From the NCBI GenBank assembly GCA_023014485.1, contig JAJOZX010005785.1:1-64000 (forward strand): a DNA stretch of 64,000 nucleotides. The letters are read 5' to 3'. The DNA is from Bathynomus jamesi. Lineage: Eukaryota; Arthropoda; Malacostraca; Isopoda; Cirolanidae. Under the pieces are notes generated by a model. The model made no database searches and was not told where the DNA came from. It saw only the letters and a program-made list of their open reading frames with translations. Position 1 is the first letter of the stretch, and each line of letters starts with the position of its first letter. The position numbers and the translations under genes were made by a program. Shown piece by piece: positions 55,706 to 64,000 of this stretch.

Positions 55706-57612
55706 ATAAGAGGTGTTGCCTCCCCTAGCTTCAATGACTGCAGCCATTCGTCGATTCATCCCATGAATGAGATCGGCGATCACATCCTGTGGGATTCCCT
55801 CCCACTCCTCAGTTAAAATTTGTTGTAACTCCTGTAGAGTGTTAGGGGCTACTAGACGAGCTCTAAGACGCCGTCCCATCGTGTCCCAGAGATGTTCTAT
55901 GGGGTTCAGGTCCGGACTTCGGGAAGGCCACTCGATTCGACGAATTCCAGCTTTCAGCGTTGCTATAATGTTTAAACTTAGAAATGTAGTCCCTAAACAA
56001 GTTTTATTGACTCTTTATCATACTCTTGTTCTTCCTTATATAACATGTTGAACCCTTGTTTGGGAAAACTCCGCTAACAACGCATTAAATGGTATCTTTG
56101 TCATCCAAAAACGAGCAATAAGGTTATTATTTGATGCTGATTTCCTTGATCGCTCTAGTGAATTATTTAAAGAACTAAACCTACGAAAGCTCAACGATAT
56201 AACCAAACTGGCACATTTTATTTTTATTTACAAGTGTAAGAACAAAATCATTAATTTGCAATGGGTAAATAGATATTTTGTAACTCATCAAGAAATCTAC
56301 TCGTATCAGACCAGAAATAGATCAAAGCTTGTTATATCTCAATTTAGATTGTCTTCATCTCAAAAAATACCCATTTTTATTGGATTGAAACTATGGAATG
56401 ACTTGCATGCCGATATAAAAAATATTGTGAATGTAAATTTGTTTAAAACCAAGTTGAAATCCCGATTAATAATGGCATACTAACAAAATCTAGGATTAAT
56501 GTCCACTAATATTGTTTAATATTGTCCATTAATATTGTTTAATATTGTAATACATGTTTTAACTATTAATAATACTTATTTACTTATTTATTTACTTATT
56601 ATTATTAATTTATAACAACTAGCTGCTTATTTTTAATAAGAGCCCAGTAAAGCCTAAAGCTTAAGGGCCAAACTAAATGAAATAAATAGTCGGGCTTCAC
56701 AACTAATCATGTCATTGTAAATTGAAAAAATTTATTAATTTTATTATTATTAATAAAGGTTATTCTATCTATTCTATCTATCTATTCGTCAAGAAAATCG
56801 CTAACGGCTCCTACCGCATGGGGTCTAGCGTTATTGTGCTGTAGAAGGAAGTCTTCGCTAACGAAAGGAGCAAAAGGGACCACATGCTCCAGAAAGATCT
56901 CTTCTACGTATCTTGCGGACGTCAATGACCCACCACCAACAACGACGAGCTCTGTACGCGAGTTTGAAGTGATACGACCCCAGACCCATGACTGAGCCTC
57001 CTCCAAAAGCATCCCTCTCCGTAAAAGTGCACGGGCGAATCTTTCTCCTGTTCTTCTTCACACTCTTTCCCGTCCATCGGATGTTCAAAGATTAAATCTT
57101 GATTCGTCCGTGAACAATATTCGTCCCCACTGGACCATAGTCCTATTGACAGGCTCACGAGCGAAAGCAAGACGAGCATTGCGGTGGTACGGGAGCAATT
57201 CCGGGCCCATTCCTGGACGTCTAGCATGTAAGCCACTTTCCATAAGTCTCCTCCTAACGGTTCGCTCCGATACACTGACGTCTCGAGACATTTCCAGCTC
57301 AATGCGGACGTTTGTGGCAGTCAAATGACGATCTCGCAAAACACTCAAAACGATGAAACGATCGTCAAGGGCAGATGTGCAGCGCGATCTTCCAGATCCT
57401 GGTCTTCTGGTGCACTCTCCTCTCTTCACATAACGTTGGTAGACACGTCGAACCGTTGTTCTTGGAATTCCTCGTACAATGGCAACGTAACGCTCGCTCC
57501 GACCATCTTCAATTAGGGCGACGACTCTTGCCACGTTCACGGCACTCCAATCCATTGTGAATGTCCAATTCTGAAACCCAAAAGAAGTAGAAGTGTATCT
57601 GTTACTAAACAT
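55706..57612 (-). pseudogene. Tc1-type transposase, DD34E, inactivated
   Basis: Minus strand. The N-terminus (57612-57085) has two helix-turn-helix regions (VNVARVVALIEDGRSERYVA, then VSERTVRRRLMESGL), a GRSRCTS linker, and LFTDESRFNL with the first Asp. Frame shifts near 57085 and 57000 follow (GGGSVMGLG, then VWGRITSNSRTELV). LLQHNNARPHAVG carries Asn where relatives have the second catalytic Asp. After the LINE insertion it resumes with AGIRRIEWPSRSPDLNPIEH (third acid Glu) and ends AAVIEARGGNTSY near 55706. The spacing between second and third positions is 34. The window's only DD34E element. Confidence 0.85.
55953..56788 (+). pseudogene. LINE 3' fragment inserted in the Tc1 transposase
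   Basis: Plus strand, opposite to the Tc1 gene. The reading has KLRNVVPKQVLLTLYHTLV (reverse transcriptase C-terminal thumb), one stop, ENSANNALNGIFVIQKRAIR, LNDITKLAHFIFIYK, and ends WNDLHADIKNIVNVNLFKTK, LKSRLIMAY at 56480. The 3' end has a short (tctat)n tail (56763-56785), typical of CR1/L2-like elements. It cuts the transposase between FLDE and AGIRR. Confidence 0.75.
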
Positions 57613-57874
57613 ATACTATACCTACTCCCAAGAGTAGAAGAAAAAGTGGCACTAGCAGTCTAAGAGCAACTGAATGTCAGACTGTCGAATTCTTAAAAGA
57701 AGTCGAAAATTCGTTACAGCTAGTGTGTTCGCAGCTGACGTTGTTTGGTCTCGTTATATGGTCGCCTTTTAGACTATATTTTCGAATTTTAAAACTTTTA
57801 TAAACGGAAGCTTGCCCACTTTTTGGTTTTTCGCGATATTCCAAGTAGGCAGATTTTTCTGGCGCTCAGTGTAT

Positions 57875-58775
57875 ATTACTAGTCATAAATGTAAGGATAA
57901 AGTAAGAAATTATTAAAATATCTCAGTAGGATGGGCGCAAAAGGAGAGAGTGCAATGCAATTGAAAAGTTGAGCAATGTTGCAAAGGAAATGTTGCAAGA
58001 TGCTCTGCAACAAGGGGATGTTGCAAGCGGTTATGCAACAAGGGGAGGGGTTGTCCCTCAATTTGCAATTAACTCCCCCAGCAAGCTGGGGGAGACCTTT
58101 TTGTGGGAGAAGGTGAGACGGCCTCACCCCCAAAGGGGTATACCTAACCTAAGACGGAAAGGAGGAGAGAGGTGTGTTCGCTTGGCAGGAGCCAAACGCA
58201 TGTTAAGACTTCATATTATAAGGTCCTAATCCGCCAGTTGGCGTAGAAGCCAGTGCCTTCAGGCTTAACCCGCCAGTTGGTTTAGAAGGCTTCTTAGAAG
58301 GCGTAAATGGCTTGTTCAGGTGAACATTATTAGGGTTGAGTTGGTAGATTGCGCTATTTAATTAAAGCATATATTCTTGACAGTTGGTTTTCCGCAAGTT
58401 GGCATAATCCGCCAGTTGGCTTAATCTGCCAGTTGGCTTAACCAGCCAGTTGACATAGAATACCTGGGAGGTAGATGTGTATATATATATATTACCTTTT
58501 CAACTGCCAGATTGCGCTATTCAGATATTCTTGACAGATGGTTTAGAAATCCGTCATTCGGTTTAGAAGACAGCCATTTGGTATAATTAAATAATAACAG
58601 TGTTTACAATCAAAAGGATTAAATAAGACACCATTACATCATTCTGTTTATTTAGACAAATTATTGGAATCAGTTTCACGAAATATATAGGAAATAAATA
58701 TACAAGCATAAAATGGAATATATATGATCAAAATATAAAATAAAAAATAATAATAGCATAAGAAATACGAACGAG

Positions 58776-58832
<57 letters not shown>
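57875..58832. repeat. Dispersed repeat with ccgccagttggc units, then (TA)n
   Basis: 57950-58200 shares gcaatgttgcaa and cctaacctaagacggaaagg phrases with 32290-32420. 58215-58580 contains at least six spaced units of ccgccagttggcttagaag and variants. (TA)n at 58479-58492 and 58784-58832. No gene. Confidence 0.65.
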
Positions 58833-58833
<1 letters not shown>

Positions 58834-58914
58834 AAATAAATGCAAAAACTTCACTTTTTTCTACGTGAAGGTCAAAATATGATAATAAAAACCCACTTTA
58901 ATTGACAGAGTTTA

Positions 58915-58974
58915 TTTCAACAACAGTTTCGATGATGCCCACTGGCATCCTCTTCGGGTGGATACAGAAAAACG
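58915..58974 (-). ncRNA. Hammerhead-like motif, left end of the third Penelope-like element
   Basis: The minus strand reads gtatccacccgaagag, hairpin gatgcc-agtg-ggcatc, then atcgaaactgttgttgaaa. Core as in the 216-bp element, with a short duplication (atc) before gaaac. Confidence 0.4.
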
Positions 58975-59880
58975 AATGAACCAAAAACAAGAGGGAAAAC
59001 AGTCCAGGAACCATTAAGAAATTCGCACCTAGGTTAGATCCCGTTCTCCCGACACTGGAAGGGCATTTTTTATTAAAGGAACCCGCTTATAAGTACATTC
59101 GCACAAATTTAAAACTATCCTCTTGTTCTATACACACAGATTCTATTATTTTTTATTTTTTATATAATTATTACATTTATTATTAAATTTATTACATTTA
59201 ATATTGCATTATTATTTATTACAGAAATTATAAATTTATTATTACATTGATTATTACATTGTTGTTTATTATACAGAAATTATAAACCGAATAACGAATG
59301 AAAAAGGCGAGAAGGAAACAATCCAGAGACCATTAAGAAATTCGCACCTCGGCTAGATCCCGTTCCCCCGACCCCAGAAGGGCATTTTTATTAAAGGGTC
59401 CCGCTTATAAGTACATTCGCACAAATTAAAACTATCTTCTTGTTCTATACATACAGATTCTATTATTTTGACATAATTACTGCATTTATTATTGCATTTA
59501 CATTTTTTTTAACATTTATTATTATTACCTTTACACTAATTATTATATTTATTGCATTTATATTTATTTCCTCTTATTACTTCCATTATTAGATTTACAC
59601 TTACGTTTATTATTCCATTTACATTTTATCGGAAAAAAAAACCCGAATGAACCAAAAGCGAGTAAGGAAACAATCCAGAGACCTTTAAGAAATTCACACT
59701 TAGGTTAGAACCCGTTCACCCGACTCCGTAAGGGATTTTTTTGACCAAGAATCTCATTAAAGGGTCCAACTTATAAGTACCTTCGCACAAATTAAAATTA
59801 TCTACTTGTTCTATACATACAGATTCTATTATTCTTCTTTTGACATAATTATTACATATATAAAGTACCTTACTTGATTC
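58974..59880. repeat. Three direct repeats of ~330 bp in the Penelope 3' flank
   Basis: Units begin at about 58974, 59297 and 59643 with gaatgaaccaaaa or a variant. Each runs through aagaaattcgcacctaggtt, gatcccgttc, cgcttataagtac, aaaactatcctcttgttcta, and an AT-rich (attacatttatt)n segment. They diverge by a few percent and by indels. Confidence 0.8.
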
Positions 59881-60190
59881 CTAATCTATAGCATGATTAT
59901 TTTGGCTGGCGTGATAAAAAATGGCATTATTAGTATTACAACTTCTGAAGGCATATTTGTGTTCTTTAATACGGGTTTCAATATTTCTTCCAGTTTCTCC
60001 TACGTATACTAAATCACAACTTTTACAGGGAATGCTGTAGACACAGGCTTGTTCGTTCCTGTTTTGCAACGTTATTCCTAACCAATTTACTTTTCACGGT
60101 AGACGAATATTTGAACGCCAAAGCAAACTTAAAATCTTTCGTCAACGGTCTTACTCTTTCTAAGCCGGCAATGTAAGGCAAACGCACATA
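59881..60190 (-). pseudogene. Penelope-like GIY-YIG nuclease end
   Basis: The minus strand reads LPYIAGLERVRPL, then ACVYSIPCKSCDLVYVGETG, RNIETRIKEHKYAFRS and HASQNNHAID. CVYSI and VYVGETG form the GIY-YIG core; Arg and the His/Tyr helix follow. The upstream reverse transcriptase is missing. The nuclease segment itself is open. Confidence 0.75.
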
Positions 60191-60354
60191 TTGTTTTCAG
60201 TTAACTGAAGGTTCCTGAGGGGCGAATGTACTTATAAGCGGGTCCCTTTAATAAAAAATGCCCTTCCAGTGTCGAGAGAACGGGATCTAACTTAGGTGCG
60301 AATTTCTTAATAGTCCCTGGACTGTTTTCCCTCTTGTTTTTGGTTCATTCGTTT

Positions 60355-60405
60355 TTCTGTATTCATCCGAAGAGGATGCCAGTAGGCATCGAAATTGTTG
60401 TGGAA
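60355..60405 (+). ncRNA. Hammerhead-like motif, right end of the third Penelope-like element
   Basis: gtattcatccgaagag, hairpin gatgcc-agta-ggcatc, gaaattgttgtgga. Stem I tcatc/gtgga is weakened by substitutions; stem III at/gu is a wobble pair. Confidence 0.4.
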
Positions 60406-60417
60406 ATAAACTCTGTC

Positions 60418-61070
60418 GTGAGTGTGCAAAAGCCGGGTTAACTCGGGATGAAACTATACGTATCGCCCAGACTAAGGTTGCACGGTTTTACAGTACAGAA
60501 GTAACACTAGGGCCGGGTCGTTATGGTTCGGCTGAGGATGTTGTGAGAGACTTAAACGTAAGTTTAAAAAAACTCAAATGTTACGAATGATTTATTATAC
60601 GAAATCGTAACAAAGGAAACCCAGCTCATACTCTAATCCTAAAATCAAAGGTTAACAGAAATATTAAAGACGAAGTGTTCAAAATTATAACCGAGGGGCG
60701 ATATCGATCAGCCTTCCAAAGAGATACCTTTCACAAGGCACAGCATGATTTGTCCAGGTTAATGTATCAATTCAAGATGGAGAAATTGGATGACAGCTCT
60801 CAGCCACAAGACATGTGCTATATTTACAGCAATATAGTGGATCACCAGTTTGTTGGGGATACCCAGGCACGCCTGCTGCGCATAGCTCACATTCCCAACC
60901 ATAGAGGAAGGAGTTTGAGTATTACATATGACAGACCCCATTACGTGAATGTCGCAACTAATCTAATAACTAATATTTCAATATATATAAGAACCATTGA
61001 GGGTAAAAATTTCCCATTCGGTGACGGGAGCTTAACAGTGAGGCTGCACTTTCGACGCACTGAGTTATAA
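60418..61070 (+). pseudogene. Polinton penton-like minor capsid protein, copy C
   Basis: It begins, after the Penelope end, inside the gene at LTRDETIRIAQTKVARFY, and continues VTLGPGRYGSAEDVVRDLNV. After a short broken part it is open from 60675: VFKIITEGRYRSAF, MCYIYSNIVDHQFVGDTQA, HRGRSLSITYDRPHYVNV, TIEGKNFPFGDGSLTVRLHF, RRTEL. The last 131 codons are intact. The jelly-roll C-terminus is complete. The stop (TAA at 61068) overlaps the core-protein ATG at 61070. Confidence 0.85.
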
Positions 61071-61450
61071 TGGACAGAAAGCCTTTCACCGTCTGTCGAG
61101 GGGTGAGATACCAGCGTGGTAGCGGACTTGAGTCCATTTTTTCAACCATACTACGTACGGCTGTTCCTTTGCTGAAGAGGGGTGCCAGACACCTCGGAAG
61201 GAAAGCGCTACAATCAGGTCTTAACACTGCAGAAGACATTTTGGCTGGGGCTAAACCTAAAGAAGCTCTAAAAAAAACATTTAAAACGTACACGGGACGA
61301 AATCATCAAAGATGCAAAGAGAAAAATGCGTGGTTGTGGGAAGAAGAAGAGGGCTGACCGGAAGAAGGGATTACCATCACCACGTGGCATTAAACCTAAA
61401 AGGATATCAAAAAAGAAGTGTTCTAAGCGAATGAAACCTATGGTTGGCCA
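61070..61450 (+). pseudogene. Polinton basic core protein, copy C
   Basis: MDRKPFTVCRGVRYQRGSGL, then SIFSTILRTAVPLLKRGAR, GRKALQSGLNTAEDI and LAGAKPKEALKK, open to about 61300. A frameshift there puts the basic tail (CSKRMKPMVGHF) in another frame. The overlap with the penton stop suggests that both genes came from one compact viral-type layout. Confidence 0.75.
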
Positions 61451-61543
61451 TTTTTTTGACTGATATAACCTAACGACATTGATCTCATGAATCATAGTTT
61501 GTTTACTACTTGTCGAGAGAGGAGGCACTATTTCTAACTCGTC

Positions 61544-62840
61544 ATGGCACGCTTCATCCATCCGTGTAATTCTCAATGTTGTAAATCGGAGCCATCCCTC
61601 TTTGAGCAGTCCCCAACTCAAGTTTCTATTGAACACAGTGACTTTATTACAATTAACCATTTAAACACAATTAGTTCCCCGAGTGCTCCTACAGAATTCG
61701 TGATACCCAGCTCAGGCCCTTACTTTTTTGATCCAAGCTGTGTGCACATGTGCGCTAAACTACGTATAGCCCATTCTGATGGAATGGACTGCGATGACAA
61801 ATATGCTGTATACACTGAAACAAACTTTCTGCACTCCATATTCAACCAGTGTGACGTATATTTAAATCAGGTCAACATATCGGCAGGCACGGGGTACTCT
61901 CATCTTCGAGCCTCTCTGGAAAATGTCCTCAACTTTTCCAAAGAAGCGAAGGCTACCTTTTTAAGTGCCGAGGGATATTACCAAACTAAAGACGAAAGTG
62001 GTATAAAGGACAAATTTAAAATTTCTAAAAAGATATACGAGTGTTTTGGTCGTCTGCATACAGATTTCATATTCCAGGAGAAGTTGCTTGTGAATGGGGT
62101 GGATATGAAAATAAAGCTTACCCGCACGAGTCCTGAGATCTGCTTAAATCTGGATGCTGATGATCAAGAAGAGGGAGCAAAACCCGTTGTGGTTCACATT
62201 ATGGAGACATCTTCGCGTACGGCGAGTGAAATTAAGTTCACCAAAACAACTAGAAATTGAGAAAAATTTACTAAACGCTACAGTGAAATACCCTATTAAC
62301 AGAGTACAATCAAACTGTATACGGTGCCTGCAGGGTTGGCATCGAAAAGATAGAAAACATCGCCCCTGGAAATCTTCCTAAAAGGATATTAATCGGAATG
62401 CAGAACCATCCTTCGGTGAATGGAAAATATAAAAAGAGTGCCTTTAAATTCGAGAATTTCGGACTTAAAAATATAATTCTATATGTTAATGGCATTGCGT
62501 TGGGCGGAACATTGGATACGGACTATTCATCAGACGCTGTGTTACCTCTTTGCGCGAGAGCCTATAGTAATCTGGCCCATTTGCAGGTGATTGTGATGAG
62601 CTCGGTAATGAGGTAACGCAGAAAGAATTCATTGATCAATTTAACCTTTATCCGTTTGACATTACACCTGACTTATCTGCTAGCGTAAATACGCATTTAA
62701 GTCCACAACAGAGCGGGAACATCTCAGTGAGGTTGAAATTCACCAAGCCTATAGACGCGCCTATTAGTGTACTAGTATACCTCAAGTCGCAAGCCCTCAT
62801 TGAAGTAGACAGATTTAGGGGCGTTATCACTGACTTTTAA
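61544..62840 (+). pseudogene. Polinton major capsid protein, copy C (best preserved)
   Basis: ATG at 61544. The first 238 codons are uninterrupted: FIHPCNSQCCKSEPSLF, PTEFVIPSSGPYFFD, FLHSIFNQCDVYLNQVNISA, SKKIYECFGRLHTDF, LLVNGVDMKIKLTRTSPEI. After 62210 small frameshifts occur, but HPSVNGKYKKSAFKF, VNGIALGGTLDTDYSSDAV, EFIDQFNLYPFDIT, HLSPQQSGNISVRLKF and LVYLKSQALIEVDRF are recognisable, with the stop at 62838-62840, one base before the protease ATG. Double jelly-roll capsid fold by family. Confidence 0.85.
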
Positions 62841-62841
62841 A

Positions 62842-63326
62842 ATGGATGCGAATACACTTCAGAGAGTAATGAATAGTGAACGAATCACACGTTCCAAATT
62901 TATCGGCGTGTTTGCGATGAATGAAACATTGTTTTCCAACTACGCGAGAATACGGTAGTCTTATTGTGAACACAGATGTCATTGGTAATGAAGGGCTTCA
63001 TTGGTTTGCAATCTATTTTAAAAATAGGCACCGCCTGTACTATTTTGATTCACTCGGTATCTAACCCTGGAGTGACCCTGTTATTGTAAAATTTCTCGAT
63101 CAGTTACATATCCCCGAAGTTGTATGGAACCCATTCCGCTTACAAGGATACTTTAGTAATACTTGTGGAATGTACTGCACTTCATTTCTTATGCATATGT
63201 CACGTGATAAAGATTTATAAAATTTTAAAATTATTCGACCCGTGTCACACTCAACGAAACGATGAAATGGTATGCAGACAGATAAAAAGCCGTTTTCCAA
63301 TTGTGCGTACTCGTTGTATGGTATGA
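62842..63326 (+). pseudogene. Polinton adenain-like protease, copy C
   Basis: ATG at 62842 (MDANTLQRVMNSERI, SKFIGVFAMNETL). Frameshifts near 62930 and later follow. Readable blocks are EGLHWFAIYF with the catalytic His, YYFDSLGI with the Asp, then VVWNPFRLQGYFSNTCGMYC with Gln and Cys, FLMHMSR, and an end near 63326. All four active-site positions are present but in different frames. The stretch after about 63330 has no Polinton homology that I can see. Confidence 0.8.
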
Positions 63327-63329
63327 TGT

Positions 63330-63795
63330 TTTGTTCGTGTATATAATTGTAACGTTAGTTTGTATATTCTGTAGTTTAAGATGGTTATTGTACTAAAAAC
63401 ATGATTTCTTTCATTTAATAAATTGATGAAAATACATTGTCTTCTTCCCAAAAAAGATCAACAAAAAAAACACTTACATTATTTCGTTGATGATGTGACA
63501 TTCATTGGGCTGACTGCTCGGTAAATCCTCCGTATTCAGGTCCATGACACGAGGTTCTTCAAAAGATTGTATAACACGTGATAAATCCTATCGGACCTTA
63601 AAGGAGAAAGAATAATGTTTATCTGAATCTTTTTTAATAAAAACATACACAGAGTATACATATAGTAAGAGTATTACAATATGAAGATATCTTTGAATCG
63701 CTCAGAGAAGTTCATTTAAGAGGTAATTCCGAATAACATTTATAAAAAAAACGCAAATTTTAAAAATTAAAAAAAAGTTATAGGCACTTATATTT
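63330..63795. other. AT-rich spacer after the Polinton block
   Basis: No long open frame and no clear element end. A polyadenylation-like aataaa at 63417-63422 lies about 90 bp after the protease stop and could be the 3' signal of the plus-strand genes. That is a weak inference. Confidence 0.4.
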
Positions 63796-63966
63796 CTACG
63801 GCTGTCCCTTGCGTCGGATCGTAAGGAGCGTCATTGCAAATATCATCAACGGTTTGCGTTGGAAATAATCCATCCCGTCAATCGCGTTAAAAAGATTAAT
63901 TGTAGACAATGCTACAATGTCACCATCTTGGTATAAGTCCGGAAAGCTATAAATTTCTTGATTCAT
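63796..63966 (-). CDS. Possible small minus-strand ORF, 56 residues
   Basis: The minus strand reads MNQEIYSFPDLYQDGDIVAL, then NLFNAIDGMDYFQRKPLMIF and ends with a basic LLTIRRKGQP before a stop. It is too short to assign. Its position after the protease in opposite orientation would fit another Polinton gene, but I cannot match it. Confidence 0.25.
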   Translation of the reverse strand: MNQEIYSFPDLYQDGDIVALSTINLFNAIDGMDYFQRKPLMIFAMTLLTIRRKGQP

Positions 63967-64000
63967 GGCGGAGGGAATGTTTACTCACTGGCAGAGGGAA

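Larger units (their letters stand above)
55440..57874 (-). mobile_element. Tc1-like DNA transposon split by a LINE
   Basis: Inverted ends (55440-55545 and 57770-57874) share attccaagt/acttggaat, aagcttgcccactttt-like and aaaacttttataaac blocks and meet TA at the borders. The transposase is on the minus strand (57612 to 55706) and is interrupted at about 55953-56788 by a LINE fragment. Without the LINE it is about 1.6 kb, the usual Tc1 size. Confidence 0.85.
58833..60417 (-). mobile_element. Penelope-like element, third family, 5'-truncated
   Basis: Both ends (58845-59110 and 60215-60417) are inverted copies containing hammerhead-like motifs, the phrase gaatgaaccaaaaacaagag and ccgcttataagtacattcgc. 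The GIY-YIG end of the coding region is on the minus strand (60190-59881). Three direct repeats of about 330 bp fill 58974-59880. The right end stops abruptly at 60417 in the Polinton penton gene, so the target is copy C. Confidence 0.75.

Overview
This is nuclear DNA of a eukaryote, most likely an arthropod. The window is AT-rich and packed with transposable elements. I see no bacterial operon layout, no intact host gene and no genuine tRNA or rRNA gene. The arthropod call rests on the mix of elements: Polinton/Maverick (adintovirus-type) genes, Penelope-like elements, several mariner/Tc1 branches, and transposon proteins that I know mainly from arthropod genomes. I cannot place the species; a crustacean or chelicerate is a guess. 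Nearly every coding region carries stops or frameshifts, so most gene entries are pseudogenes.

Layout. 0.1-0.6 kb is a three-copy tandem repeat. 0.7-8.9 kb is a decayed Polinton: DNA polymerase B (minus strand), then on the plus strand packaging ATPase, a small basic protein, an unnamed conserved ORF, integrase with chromodomain, penton-like minor capsid protein, basic core protein, major capsid protein and adenain-like protease. Its integrase is split by a 940-bp Mutator-like fold-back element (9-bp target duplication), and its protease is cut by a Penelope-like element (8.9-12.0 kb). 12.1-14.2 kb is a mariner-type element with a hAT-like MITE in its left arm; a second hAT-like MITE and a mariner fragment follow to 15.4 kb. 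16.6-17.75 kb holds tRNA-derived SINE copies. 17.8-25 kb holds three LINE fragments. 25.2-26.9 kb is a decayed arthropod transposon protein. 27.55-31.7 kb is an unrecognised repeat-containing gene split by a 2.46-kb inverted-repeat transposon.

31.7-37.6 kb is microsatellites, a SINE pair, a LINE fragment and a mini-mariner. 37.6-43.5 kb carries two further Polinton fragments in opposite orientations, around a mini-mariner and a DD41D mariner. 45.3-47.0 kb is a palindromic Penelope-like element, and 47.1-47.9 kb is another LINE tail. 48.1-51.8 kb is a second Mutator-like element with tandem-repeat ends. 51.8-54.9 kb has no recognisable gene. 54.9-57.9 kb is a Tc1 element with a LINE inside it. 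58.8-60.4 kb is a third Penelope-like element, which abuts the best-preserved Polinton capsid block (60.4-63.3 kb).

Three observations matter most. (1) One short palindromic module occurs inside four different transposons of two types. (2) Penelope-like elements of three families end in hammerhead-ribozyme-like folds whose tiny stem III covaries, and there is a 216-bp mini-element made of little more than two such motifs. (3) The Polinton fragments keep the same capsid gene order in every copy. Most of the many (TA)n tracts sit at SINE or LINE ends and probably grew from their tails.
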